Assembly (NCBI GenBank): GCA_005881895.1
Contig: VBCG01000154.1
Location: forward strand, 1-36,295
Length of the DNA stretch: 36,295 nucleotides
Reading direction: 5' to 3'
Source of the DNA: Betaproteobacteria bacterium
Lineage (GTDB): Bacteria; Pseudomonadota; Gammaproteobacteria; Burkholderiales; Casimicrobiaceae
Below, piece by piece: positions 27,603 to 35,983 of the stretch (position 1 is the first letter of the stretch; each line of letters starts with the position of its first letter). The translations under genes were made by a program, and so were the position numbers. The notes beneath the pieces were generated by a model that was not told the DNA's origin, ran no database searches, and worked only from the letters and a program-made list of their open reading frames with translations.

Positions 27603-28904
27603 TCACCCTGTGCGCATGTGCTGCGGCAAGTAACCGACGAGGTCGGGGAACACGTACACAATAACCGTCGCGGCGATCATCAGCAGGAACATCGGAAAAG
27701 CCTGGCGCGCGATCCACGTGATCTCCCTGCGCGTCATGCCCTGCAGAACGAACAGATTGAACCCAACCGGTGGCGTGATCTGCGCCATCTCCACCACGAG
27801 CACGATGAAGATGCCGAACCACAGTAGATCGATGCCGGCTTTCTGTACCGTCGGCAGCACAACGCCCATCGTCAGCACGACCATCGAAATGCCGTCAAGG
27901 AAACAACCGAGGATGATGTAGAACACTGCCAGCGCCGCGAGCAACGCGAACTTCGATAGCCCCAGGCCGCCGATCCATTCGGCGAGCCGCCGCGGCAAGC
28001 CGAGGTAACCCATCGCGAGCGTCAGAAACGCCGCACCCGCGAGAATGAGCGCGATCATGCAATAAAGCCGTGTGCCACCGAGCAGGCTGTCGCGAAACGT
28101 TTGCCAGTTGAGCGAGCCCTGCGCGCCGGAAATCGCCAATGCGCCTACGACGCCGAATGCTGCCGCCTCGGTAGCGGTTGCGAGCCCGGTATAGATCGAT
28201 CCGAGCACCAGCGCGATCAGCAGCACCACGGGTATCAGATATCGCGATGCGTGAATCTTCTGCAACAGCGTGGTGTGCTCGGCAATGATCGGAATCTTTC
28301 CCCGATTGAACAATGCCCAGATCACGATGTAACCCGAGAACATGAGCGCGAGCAACAAGCCGGGTAGAACGCCCGCAATGAAGAGTTGCGCGATCGACAC
28401 GTTCGCCGAGATGCCGTAAACAATCATGATGATCGATGGCGGTATCAGCAGCCCGAGCGTGCCCGCGCCCGCGAGCGTGCCGACCGTGATCTCTTCCGGA
28501 TAGCCGCGATTCTTGAGCTCCGGAAGCGTCATTTTGCCGATCGTCGCGCACGTGGCAGCGGACGAGCCGGATACCGCGGCGAAAATGGTGCAGCCGATGA
28601 TATTGGTGTGCAGCAGACGGCCCGGCACGCGCTCGAGCCATGGCGCCAATCCCCTGAACATGTCTTCGGAGAGTCGCGTGCGAAAGAGAATCTCGCCCAT
28701 CCACACGAACAGCGGCAGCGCGGTCAGGGTCCACGACGATGTCGTGCCCCAGATCGTCAGCGCCATCGCGTCGCCGGCCGAACGCGGCGAGAAGACCTCC
28801 ATCGCCATCCATGCCACGCCCAACAGCGCAAGACCGATCCAGACTCCAGCACCAAGCAGGATGAAAAGACCCGCAATGAGCGTTACCGTGACGACGAGGT
28901 CCAT
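27603..28904 (-). CDS. dctM: TRAP transporter large permease
   Basis: This is the DctM-type large membrane subunit of a tripartite ATP-independent periplasmic transporter. At 433 residues with about twelve hydrophobic segments it drives sodium-coupled uptake of the acid bound by DctP. The frame runs open to 28991, but the family start is the ATG at 28904 (MDLVVTVTLIAG), 10 bases after the dctQ stop. Typical blocks include GAGTLGLLIPPSIIM and PPVGFNLFVLQG. A small ORF and a terminator follow. Confidence 0.94.
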   Translation of the reverse strand: MDLVVTVTLIAGLFILLGAGVWIGLALLGVAWMAMEVFSPRSAGDAMALTIWGTTSSWTLTALPLFVWMGEILFRTRLSEDMFRGLAPWLERVPGRLLHTNIIGCTIFAAVSGSSAATCATIGKMTLPELKNRGYPEEITVGTLAGAGTLGLLIPPSIIMIVYGISANVSIAQLFIAGVLPGLLLALMFSGYIVIWALFNRGKIPIIAEHTTLLQKIHASRYLIPVVLLIALVLGSIYTGLATATEAAAFGVVGALAISGAQGSLNWQTFRDSLLGGTRLYCMIALILAGAAFLTLAMGYLGLPRRLAEWIGGLGLSKFALLAALAVFYIILGCFLDGISMVVLTMGVVLPTVQKAGIDLLWFGIFIVLVVEMAQITPPVGFNLFVLQGMTRREITWIARQAFPMFLLMIAATVIVYVFPDLVGYLPQHMRTG

Positions 28905-28914
28905 GATCCTGGCT

Positions 28915-29427
28915 TTACTCGATATGCAACGGTTCGGCGTCGTGCTTCGGTTCGACGCGGCGGCCGCGCACCTCGAGCTGGAACTCATCAATCATTGCAA
29001 GGGCGAAGATGACCGTGCCAAGCGCCATTCCCGTCTCGGGCAGCCACAGCGGTGTCGCGTCGTTGCCGGTCGAGATGTCGTGCAGCGTAAAAGAGAGCCA
29101 CGCCAGGCGAACGCTGAACCACGCCAATACGATTGCAAGGAGAACGGCGATGCCGATCGCGATCAATTCGAGCAATTTGTGCGCGTGTCCCTCGAGCAGC
29201 CGCGACACGACGGAGACGCGGATATGCTCACCGCGCTTCAGCGTATGCGCGAGCGCGAGAAAACCGCTGCCCGCCATCAAGTAACCGGCATACGCGTCGG
29301 AGCCGCGCACCTGGAAGTCCAGCAGGCGCCCGAAAATCCCGAGGAGGATCATCATCAGCGTGCCTATCAACAACAACGCCGCCAGATAAGCGGCGGCGGC
29401 GTAGAGAGCGTCGAGCGCGCGGCGCAC
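28915..29427 (-). CDS. dctQ: TRAP transporter small permease
   Basis: This is the DctQ-type small membrane subunit, 170 residues with four hydrophobic segments. It contains the family pattern FLALAHTLKRGEHIRV near 56-71. It partners DctM in the inner membrane. The gene starts 12 bases after dctP and ends 10 bases before dctM. Confidence 0.92.
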   Translation of the reverse strand: MRRALDALYAAAAYLAALLLIGTLMMILLGIFGRLLDFQVRGSDAYAGYLMAGSGFLALAHTLKRGEHIRVSVVSRLLEGHAHKLLELIAIGIAVLLAIVLAWFSVRLAWLSFTLHDISTGNDATPLWLPETGMALGTVIFALAMIDEFQLEVRGRRVEPKHDAEPLHIE

Positions 29428-29439
29428 GGCGATCGACGA

Positions 29440-30429
29440 TCACATCTTCTTGTAAGCGTCCACGATGGCCTGGCCCTCAGGCCCGGCCTGCTTCACCCAT
29501 TCCGAAGTCATCGTCTCGCCGACCTTTTTGAGATCCGCGGTGAACGTCGGCGACGGCGGCGCAACCGTCATTCCGTTCTTTTTAAGCTGATCGAGATACC
29601 ACTTCGCTTTTTCTTCGGAGAGCTTCCAACCGCGCGATTCCGCCGCGGCGGCGGCCTTCAACACCGCGTCCTGCTGCGCCTTGTCGAGCGCGTCGAAGGC
29701 CTTCTGATTGACGAACACGACGTTCTTCGGCACCCACGCCTGCGCATCGTAGAAGTATTTGACCTGCTCCCAAGCCTTGGAGTCATAGCCGGTGGCGGCG
29801 GACGTCATGTTGGCGTTGACGGCGCCCGTCGCCATCGCCTGCGCCAATTCCGCCGCCTGGATCGTGACGGGCTGCGCGCCGGCGAGCTCCGCAATCCGCG
29901 ACGTGGCCGGATTGTAGGTGCGCATCTTCAGGCCCTTCATGTCGGCGATCGTATTGAGGGGCTTGTTGCTGTAGATGCCTTGCGGCGGCCACGGCACGGC
30001 ATAGAGCACTTTCAAGCCCTGCTTCGCGAAATGCTCGTCGAGCGCCTTGCGCGACGCTTTCCACAGCTTCTCGGCGTCGGCGTAGCTGGTGGCCAGAAAA
30101 GGCACCGAATCGAGGCCGAACAACGGATCCTCGTTGGCATAGGCGGAAATGAGGATTTCACCGATCTGCGCTTGATTGCTCTGCACTGCGCGCTTAATTT
30201 CATTCGCCTTGAATAGCGACGCATTGTTATGCACGGTGATCTTGAGCTTTCCGCCCGTCGCTGCGTCCAGATCGGCCACGAACTGCGCGATGTTTTCCGT
30301 ATGGTAGTTGCTGGGCGGATACGCAGTGGGCATGTCCCACTTCGTTTGAGCGCTCGCGAGACCGCACAGCGCGAACGCCAAAATGGCAACGGCTGCGCGC
30401 GCCGCGAGACGCAAACGATTCTGCGACAT
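29440..30429 (-). CDS. dctP: TRAP transporter substrate-binding protein
   Basis: This DctP-type periplasmic binding protein has 329 residues. A signal peptide ends at about residue 27 (LASA before QTKWDMP). The conserved arginine that normally binds the substrate carboxylate is in LKMRTYNPATSR. The frame is open to 30624, but the ATG at 30429 has GAGGAG upstream and the expected signal peptide. The ligand is an organic acid. The adjacent divergent 5-oxoprolinase genes make 5-oxoproline a possibility, not more. Confidence 0.93.
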   Translation of the reverse strand: MSQNRLRLAARAAVAILAFALCGLASAQTKWDMPTAYPPSNYHTENIAQFVADLDAATGGKLKITVHNNASLFKANEIKRAVQSNQAQIGEILISAYANEDPLFGLDSVPFLATSYADAEKLWKASRKALDEHFAKQGLKVLYAVPWPPQGIYSNKPLNTIADMKGLKMRTYNPATSRIAELAGAQPVTIQAAELAQAMATGAVNANMTSAATGYDSKAWEQVKYFYDAQAWVPKNVVFVNQKAFDALDKAQQDAVLKAAAAAESRGWKLSEEKAKWYLDQLKKNGMTVAPPSPTFTADLKKVGETMTSEWVKQAGPEGQAIVDAYKKM

Positions 30430-30556
30430 GGCAAATCTCCTCGACACGAAAGCGGACGATTCCGGGAAAGGCGGTTTGAGCATTTGAGACCGCAATGGCC
30501 GAGTGGCCGTTGCGCGCGACGGATCGAACTCTGCACCTGCGCTTTCCGCGTTGCAA

Positions 30557-30584
30557 ATGCTACAAGCTATAAATAATATGTCAA
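30557..30584 (-). promoter_or_regulatory. Sigma70 promoter of dctPQM
   Basis: On the minus strand a consensus TTGACA (30584-30579) is followed after 16 bases by TAGCAT (30562-30557), within an A/T-rich stretch unusual for this DNA. Transcription would start near 30550, about 120 bases before dctP. Confidence 0.6.
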
Positions 30585-30630
30585 GAAACTGCTGACACTT
30601 TACGTTTAGGCTTGTTTTTAACATTTGTAG

Positions 30631-30695
30631 GTCAGACTCGACTTTCGTCGCGATCTCCGGCTTGTCCGCTCATGCGAATGAAAGTCGAGTCTGAC
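30631..30695. repeat. REP-like hairpin at the 5' end of pxpB
   Basis: GTCAGACTCGACTTTC (30631-30646) pairs perfectly with GAAAGTCGAGTCTGAC (30680-30695), with a 33-base loop. Flanking GTAG and CCTAC extend the stem with one bulged base. This GTCAGACTCGACTTT type of palindrome resembles REP sequences mobilised by REP-associated tyrosine transposases in proteobacteria. No such transposase is encoded in the window. The right arm overlaps the possible start codons of pxpB. Confidence 0.75.
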
Positions 30696-31400
30696 CCTAC
30701 TTTCCAGCCGATGGGCGATCGTTGCCTCATCATCGAATTCGAATCACGCGTCGATCCCGAGATCAATGCGCGTGTGCGCTCCGTCGCCCGGCACTTGCTC
30801 ACCCATCCGATCGAAGGCGTCGTCGACATCGTTCCCGCATTTACGACGGTGGCGGTCCACTACCGTCCCGAAGCCGTGCGCGATGGTCCTCCGAGCGAAT
30901 CGCCGTACCGGCGTTTGTGCCGCTCGATCGAGCGCATCCTCGCCCAAGGCATCGCGCGTACGGACGTCGGCGCGCGCGTCGTCGAAGTGCCGGTCTGCTA
31001 CGGCGGCGAGTTCGGGCCCGATCTCGACGAAGTCGCCGTTCAATGCCATCTGACGCCACAGCAAGTCATCGCTCTGCACGCTGCTTCGCCGCACCAGGTG
31101 TATATGCTTGGCTTTGCGCCCGGATTCCCCTACCTCGGCGGTCTCGATTCGCGGCTCGAGACCTCCAGACGTTCGACACCTCGCACCAAAGTTCCGGCGG
31201 GCAGCGTCGCCATCGCGCGCGAACAAAGCGCAATTTATTCGATCGAGACTCCCGGCGGGTGGAACATCCTCGGCCGCACGCCGCTTAAGTTGTTCACGCC
31301 CGAAACCGTCCCGCCTTGCCTGCTGCAGCCCGGCGACAACGTTCGCTTCGTGCCCATCTCGGCGGAGCAGTTCAACGCCATGCAGCAAAGTCGTGCATGA
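30678..31400 (+). CDS. pxpB: 5-oxoprolinase subunit B (KipI/allophanate hydrolase subunit 1 family)
   Basis: PxpB works with PxpC and PxpA in ATP-dependent cleavage of 5-oxoproline to glutamate. The family N-terminus GDRCLIIEFESRVDPEINAR and the block HQVYMLGFAPGFPYLGGLD are present. Starts are possible at 30672, 30678 and 30711. The family sequence begins a few residues before the Met at 30711, so I choose 30678, but then residues 2-8 are encoded by the arm of a REP-like hairpin. None of the starts has a good ribosome-binding site. The stop overlaps pxpC (ATGA). Confidence 0.88.
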   Translation: MKVESDPTFQPMGDRCLIIEFESRVDPEINARVRSVARHLLTHPIEGVVDIVPAFTTVAVHYRPEAVRDGPPSESPYRRLCRSIERILAQGIARTDVGARVVEVPVCYGGEFGPDLDEVAVQCHLTPQQVIALHAASPHQVYMLGFAPGFPYLGGLDSRLETSRRSTPRTKVPAGSVAIAREQSAIYSIETPGGWNILGRTPLKLFTPETVPPCLLQPGDNVRFVPISAEQFNAMQQSRA

Positions 31401-32407
31401 GCGTTCACGTCATCAAACCCGGCGCCTTGTCGACGTTGCAGGACCTGGGACGTTTCGGTTATCAACGCTACGGCGTCATTGTGGACGGCGTAATGGATGA
31501 GTGGTCGCATCGTGCGGCCAACATTCTCGTCGGCAATCCCGAATCGGAAGCTACGCTGGAAATGACGCTCGTCGGACCGACTCTCAGATTCGACGATACG
31601 ACTTTGATCGCCATCTGCGGCGCCGATTTGTCGCCGCGCATCGGCGAGCGCGAGGTTCCGATGGACAGACCCGTGCTATTGCGGGCGGATACGCAGCTCG
31701 AATTCGGCCGCCGACGAACGGGCTGCCGAGCCTACCTCGCCATCAACGGGGGGTACGATGTCGCGCCGGTGATGGAAAGCAAAAGTACTTATCTGCGCGG
31801 TGGTTTTGGCGGTTTTCAGGGACGCGCGCTGCGAAAGGACGACACGATCGCGATCGGGCGCAGCGATGCCACGAACCCCTATCGATCGCTGTTGCGGATG
31901 CTCAGTGCGAACGACGATCCGTTTTGCGCACCGCCGTTTGCGCTCAGGCCGCGAAGCGTACCCGACGCGACCGCCGCGCAATCGGTGCGCGTTGTCTCGG
32001 GCCCGCAATGGCAGCGATTCCCGGACGCCGCGCAACGAGAATTCCTCGATTCGGAATTCGCCATTACGCCGAGCTCTGACCGGATGGGATATCGGCTGCA
32101 AGGCGCTAAACTTGCACCGCGCGAGGCAATCGAAATGATCTCGGAAGGCGTCTCGTTCGGCACCATCCAAGTTCCGCCCGACGGCAATCCGATTATTCTG
32201 ATGGCAGACTGTCAAACGACCGGCGGTTATCCGAAAATCGCGCAGGTCGCGAGCGTCGATCTCCCGCGTCTCGCACAGATGATGCCGGGGCAAACCGTGC
32301 GCTTCGAATTGATCTCGCTCGACGAGGCGCAGCGACTTTATCTTGCGCGTCAACATGACTTTGCGCAGGTATTGCAGTCGGTTTCGCAGCTGCAGCAGGA
32401 ATCGTGA
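31397..32407 (+). CDS. pxpC: 5-oxoprolinase subunit C (biotin-dependent carboxyltransferase family)
   Basis: This 336-residue protein is of the KipA/allophanate hydrolase subunit 2 family. The N-terminal motif PGALSTLQDLGRFGYQRYGV is typical. The frame opens upstream at 31316, but the ATG at 31397 overlaps the pxpB stop and is the natural start. It overlaps pxpA as well. The family is often labelled biotin-dependent carboxyltransferase because of homology to urea carboxylase domains. A biotinyl domain gene lies two genes downstream. Confidence 0.92.
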   Translation: MSVHVIKPGALSTLQDLGRFGYQRYGVIVDGVMDEWSHRAANILVGNPESEATLEMTLVGPTLRFDDTTLIAICGADLSPRIGEREVPMDRPVLLRADTQLEFGRRRTGCRAYLAINGGYDVAPVMESKSTYLRGGFGGFQGRALRKDDTIAIGRSDATNPYRSLLRMLSANDDPFCAPPFALRPRSVPDATAAQSVRVVSGPQWQRFPDAAQREFLDSEFAITPSSDRMGYRLQGAKLAPREAIEMISEGVSFGTIQVPPDGNPIILMADCQTTGGYPKIAQVASVDLPRLAQMMPGQTVRFELISLDEAQRLYLARQHDFAQVLQSVSQLQQES

Positions 32408-33171
32408 TGGCGCGTATCGATCTCAATTGCGACATGGGCGAGAGCTTCGGCGCCTATACGATAGGCAACGACATCGCCATTCTCGACTTCGTCAATTCGG
32501 CCAATATTGCCTGCGGCTTTCACGCCGGCGATCCGCCGACGATCCACAAAACAGTCGAGGCGGCGCTGGCAAAAGGCGTTGCAGTCGGTGCGCATCCGGG
32601 TTTTCCCGATCTCCAGGGCTTCGGACGGCGATCGATGGCGGTGAGCGCGAGCGAAGCCTACGACATGGTCATCTATCAGATCGGCGCCGTCGCCGCGTTC
32701 GCGCGGGCGTTAGGCGGACGGCTCTCCCATGTCAAGGCGCACGGGGCGCTCTACAACACGGCGGCGAAAGATCAACGGCTGGCCAACGCCATCGCCAAGG
32801 CCGTGCACGATTTCGATCCTCGATTGATTATGTATGGTCTTGCCGGCAGCGCCATGATCGAAGCTGCCGAGGATGTCGGGCTGCGCGCCGCCAACGAAGT
32901 GTTCGCTGATCGCACCTACCAGGATGACGGCTCGCTCACGCCGCGAAGCCAGTCGAACGCGATGATCGAGGACGAGGAGACATCGGTCGCGCAGGTCAAG
33001 CGCATGGTGACCGAAGGCATCGTGCGTTCGGTGAACGGCAACGACGTTCGCGTTCGCGCCGACACGCTGTGCATTCACGGCGACCAACCCAACGCGCTGG
33101 CCTTCGCCAAACGGCTGAGGACGGAGCTTGAACGTGCCGGCGTCGAGATCAAGGCGCTATCCACGACGTAG
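32404..33171 (+). CDS. pxpA: 5-oxoprolinase subunit A (LamB/YcsF family)
   Basis: This 255-residue LamB/YcsF protein is the third 5-oxoprolinase component. The N-terminal motif DLNCDMGESFGAY and the blocks ANIACGFHAGDP and VKAHGALYN are diagnostic. The start is GTG at 32404, overlapping the pxpC stop (GTGA), or the ATG directly after it at 32407. The order pxpB-C-A with overlapping codons indicates one translated unit. Confidence 0.94.
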   Translation: MMARIDLNCDMGESFGAYTIGNDIAILDFVNSANIACGFHAGDPPTIHKTVEAALAKGVAVGAHPGFPDLQGFGRRSMAVSASEAYDMVIYQIGAVAAFARALGGRLSHVKAHGALYNTAAKDQRLANAIAKAVHDFDPRLIMYGLAGSAMIEAAEDVGLRAANEVFADRTYQDDGSLTPRSQSNAMIEDEETSVAQVKRMVTEGIVRSVNGNDVRVRADTLCIHGDQPNALAFAKRLRTELERAGVEIKALSTT

Positions 33172-33180
33172 CGGATACCG

Positions 33181-33405
33181 ATGACCGAGATAGGCGTAGA
33201 AACCGAGGCCGCGGGTATAGTCTCGAGGATCGAGCACGGTGAAGGACAGCACGTCGCTCGCGACGAGCCGATCGTGTTCGTCGAAATCATGAAGATGGAG
33301 ATCCCCGTTGTGGCGCCCGCGGAAGGCAAGATCATCAAGCTGCTCGTCGCAAAGGGCGATGCGGTCACCGAGGGCCAGCGAATCGCGATCCTGGAAACGC
33401 CGTGA
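33181..33405 (+). CDS. Free-standing biotinyl (BCCP-like) domain
   Basis: This 74-residue protein consists only of a biotinyl/lipoyl domain. The biotinylation motif EIMKME gives Lys38 as the attachment site, followed by the usual second half (VVAPAEGKI, GDAVTEGQ, ILE). It starts 9 bases after pxpA, so it belongs to the operon. It should be biotinylated by BirA. No biotin carboxylase gene is present here, so its partner enzyme is unknown; PxpC is the obvious candidate. Confidence 0.85.
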   Translation: MTEIGVETEAAGIVSRIEHGEGQHVARDEPIVFVEIMKMEIPVVAPAEGKIIKLLVAKGDAVTEGQRIAILETP

Positions 33406-33413
33406 CGTCGCGG

Positions 33414-33998
33414 TCAGAGCGAGGTCGCGGCGCGCGCGGCTTGATCGTAGAGGCCCGATAGCGTCCGGAGAAAGCGCGCCAATTCGCCCAGCTCGAGATT
33501 TTCCGAATCGTCTGCACGGAGACTCGAAACGAGGCAGGCCTCGCGTATCTCGCGGTAACGTTGAATGTAATCCTGGCCCTTGCTCGTCGTGAAGAATACG
33601 ACTTCCTTGCCGCGCTTCTCCGATTTGATGACACCGAGCGAAACCAACTTCTTGAGCGAATACGAGACGACGTGCGTATCCTCGATATTGAGCATGAAGC
33701 TGATGTCGCCGAGCTTCTTTTCGCGCGCACGATGATTGACGTGGTGCAGCAGCAGCACGTCGAGCGTCGTCAAGTCCTTGATGCCGGCCGCGGCCATGCA
33801 ACGCACGACCCAGCGATTGAAGGCGTGGCCGGCGATGATCAAGCCGAACTCGAACTCGGACAATTCCCCGCTCTTCTCCGACACAAGGTGTGCCGAGGAG
33901 ACGAGGAGCTCGGGCGCTGGGGATCGAATGCGCGCCGCGCGCCGGCTCTCCGTTTTCGCCAACGGCTTGGTCGTGCGGGATCGCGGTTGATCGGCCAT
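33414..33998 (-). CDS. MarR-type winged-helix regulator
   Basis: This DNA-binding protein has about 194 residues. A winged helix spans about residues 80-150 (TTLDVLLLHHVNHR, LNIEDTHVVSYSLKKLVSLGVI, then the wing KRGKEVVFFTTSKG), preceded by a basic tail rich in Arg and Ser. The frame is open to 34079, but the ATG at 33998 fits better and avoids running into the divergent gene. It ends 9 bases from the convergent biotinyl-domain gene and may control the pxp/TRAP locus (inference). Confidence 0.85.
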   Translation of the reverse strand: MADQPRSRTTKPLAKTESRRAARIRSPAPELLVSSAHLVSEKSGELSEFEFGLIIAGHAFNRWVVRCMAAAGIKDLTTLDVLLLHHVNHRAREKKLGDISFMLNIEDTHVVSYSLKKLVSLGVIKSEKRGKEVVFFTTSKGQDYIQRYREIREACLVSSLRADDSENLELGELARFLRTLSGLYDQAARAATSL

Positions 33999-34025
33999 GA
34001 GCGGTGACGTCGATAGATTGCCGAC

Positions 34026-34814
34026 ATGGTATTTAATGGTGTCGGCGTTTGCAACGTGACCACGGGCGAACGCGCGCAATTTGTGACGCCGGTACGCCTT
34101 GCGGCGCCGGCGGGTACGACTCTGCTGTGGTGGTGCTCGCTCGCGTACGCGCCGGGCAACGCCGATCTCACCGATTGGCTATCCGATAATGAGCGCGCAC
34201 GCATGCAGCGTTTCGGCCATGAAACGTTGCGCACGCGTTATTTGATGGGACGGGCGTCGCTTCGTTGGGTGCTCGCACAAACGATGGGCGTTACGCCCGA
34301 AGCGGTGCCGATCGAACGCGGTCCGCGCGGCCGTCCGCAACTCCCAGGCATGATGGACGTCGATTTCAACGTGTCGCACACCGCGGAGGTCGCATTGATC
34401 GGGGTCTCACGCGAAGCGCGCATTGGCGTCGACATCGAGCGCGCGGACCGCATGATCCAGTCATCAGGACTCGCGCGCAGGATTCTGACCGACCGCGAGC
34501 GCGCAGCGCTGCCGGCGAACGATGACGCAATCCGCCGACGAATTCTTCGGCTGTGGACGTGTAAGGAGGCGCTTGCGAAGGCGACCGGCGATGCGATGTC
34601 GGCGCCGTTTGGGCGGCTCGATATCGCCACCGACCCGGCGTTGAAGCTTGTCGATGGGCCACCGCCTTACGACCCGCGCGATTTCGAGCTGTTTGCCGCA
34701 GGGGTGCCCGATGGATATCTTGCGACTGTTGCGCTATGGCGTCGTTACAACGCCGGCTCGAAATTAACCGCGACCCGATTGCACGCGGAACGCGAAGCGC
34801 AGCGGAAGGCGTAG
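34026..34814 (+). CDS. 4'-phosphopantetheinyl transferase (Sfp type)
   Basis: This enzyme transfers the phosphopantetheine arm of CoA to a carrier protein. At up to 262 residues it has the Sfp-type motifs FNVSHT (114-119), GVDIE with metal-binding Asp136 and Glu138, and WTCKEA (177-182). The true start may be downstream of the ATG at 34026, for example the GTG at 34056, since the first 25 residues do not look conserved. Only 27 bases separate it from the divergent MarR start. No polyketide or peptide synthetase is present in the window. Confidence 0.9.
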   Translation: MVFNGVGVCNVTTGERAQFVTPVRLAAPAGTTLLWWCSLAYAPGNADLTDWLSDNERARMQRFGHETLRTRYLMGRASLRWVLAQTMGVTPEAVPIERGPRGRPQLPGMMDVDFNVSHTAEVALIGVSREARIGVDIERADRMIQSSGLARRILTDRERAALPANDDAIRRRILRLWTCKEALAKATGDAMSAPFGRLDIATDPALKLVDGPPPYDPRDFELFAAGVPDGYLATVALWRRYNAGSKLTATRLHAEREAQRKA

Positions 34815-34864
34815 AGTCGCTCCTGTAATTCGCGCCGAGGCCCTGCGGCGCTCATGGAGGACAC

Positions 34865-34987
34865 GTGAAAAGAATCGTTTGCCTCGCGCTCGTGTTGCTG
34901 TTGACTGCGTGCGTGCCGATCGGTGTTCGGTGGCAGAACCTGCCGTATAGCGCCAACGCTGCGGCTGCTTCAGTAGGTCGCGTCTAA
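34865..34987 (+). CDS. Small predicted lipoprotein, 40 residues
   Basis: A GTG at 34865 preceded by GGAGGA opens a 40-codon frame reading MKRIVCLALVLLLTAC. This is a complete lipoprotein signal with Cys16 after the lipobox LLTA, followed by only 24 residues. The strong ribosome-binding site and perfect signal make it more than a chance frame. Its stop codon overlaps that of the convergent acyltransferase gene by four bases (34984-34987). I recognise no family. Confidence 0.65.
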   Translation: MKRIVCLALVLLLTACVPIGVRWQNLPYSANAAAASVGRV

Positions 34988-35877
34988 GGAGCGGCCGCAG
35001 GCTTCGCCGTCGGCTCCGCTGAAACGGTCGGGCGTTTGATCTTCCATTTCTTTTGCAGCCACAGCCAATCCCACGGACTGTCGCGAATGTCGCGTTCCAG
35101 GTTCCGCGCGTATCGCTCGACGATCTGAATGTCTTCAACCTCATCGTACGGCGGTTCCGCAATGGTGGATAGATGCACGGAATAGTAGCCGCGGCCAACG
35201 CGGCGCATCTTGACGTACAGCACCTTGGCGTCGAGAAATTTCGCGATTTTGCCCGCCCCGACGAAAAACGCCGTGTCCTGATTGAGGAAGCGCGTCCAAT
35301 GGCGCGGGTCGTTCTTGTGCTTCGGCGTTTGATCGGCGATCAACGCATAGGCCCGGACCTGCTCGGCGCGGCTCAGTAGATCGTAGATGAACTCGTTGCG
35401 GGGAATGAGCCGGCTTCCGAAGCGGCATCGCGCGTCTCGCAGAAACGCGTCGAGTGCAGCCACACGCTGCGGTTGGTAAACGACGTCGATCTCGATCCCG
35501 AAGTGCACGCCGGCGGCAAGCAGCAGCCACTCCCAGTTCCCATAGTGGGCGGTCAACAAGACGACCGACTGCTTCGCATCGAAGCAGCGCTGTACGAGCT
35601 CCGGGTTTTCGATCGCGACACGCCGCTTGATCGCGGCCGCGCTCGCACCGAATCCCCAGAACGCTTCGACGAGCGTGTCGGCCAGATTGCGGTACGAGCG
35701 CCGGACGATGACTGCGCGCTCGTTCGCGCTTTTGTCCGGGAACGCGTTGCCGACATCGCGCTCGCAGTCGTCGCGCCGCCAGCGCATCACGTGATACGCG
35801 ACGAAGTACATCAGAGCGCTCCACGGATACAGCAGCCGGAGCGGTATGCGGGTCAGCAGTCGAAGCAGGAATTGCAC
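34984..35877 (-). CDS. Lipid A late acyltransferase (LpxL/HtrB family)
   Basis: This 297-residue inner membrane acyltransferase has an N-terminal hydrophobic anchor (about 12-30) and the catalytic HX4E motif HYGNWE (His111, Glu116). The block IADQTPKHKNDP is typical. It adds a secondary acyl chain to lipid A or a related lipid. The start is GTG without a clear ribosome-binding site, so it may begin elsewhere nearby. The C-terminal tail is Pro/Ala-rich. LpxL and LpxM cannot be told apart from sequence alone. Confidence 0.88.
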   Translation of the reverse strand: MQFLLRLLTRIPLRLLYPWSALMYFVAYHVMRWRRDDCERDVGNAFPDKSANERAVIVRRSYRNLADTLVEAFWGFGASAAAIKRRVAIENPELVQRCFDAKQSVVLLTAHYGNWEWLLLAAGVHFGIEIDVVYQPQRVAALDAFLRDARCRFGSRLIPRNEFIYDLLSRAEQVRAYALIADQTPKHKNDPRHWTRFLNQDTAFFVGAGKIAKFLDAKVLYVKMRRVGRGYYSVHLSTIAEPPYDEVEDIQIVERYARNLERDIRDSPWDWLWLQKKWKIKRPTVSAEPTAKPAAAP

Positions 35878-35983
35878 GGAGGCGAATGGCGGGCCGTACG
35901 CGCGATCATTTAGCGGCGCGGCGTCGGTTCGGGACTATAGCAATTCCGCTGCGTGATCCCACGAGGGCGCTACGTGTCTCCAC

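Noticed and set aside
28513-30216. Plus-strand open frame of 567 codons
   Set aside because: Antisense to dctM, dctQ and dctP, all with strong family motifs. The composition is Arg-rich shadow.
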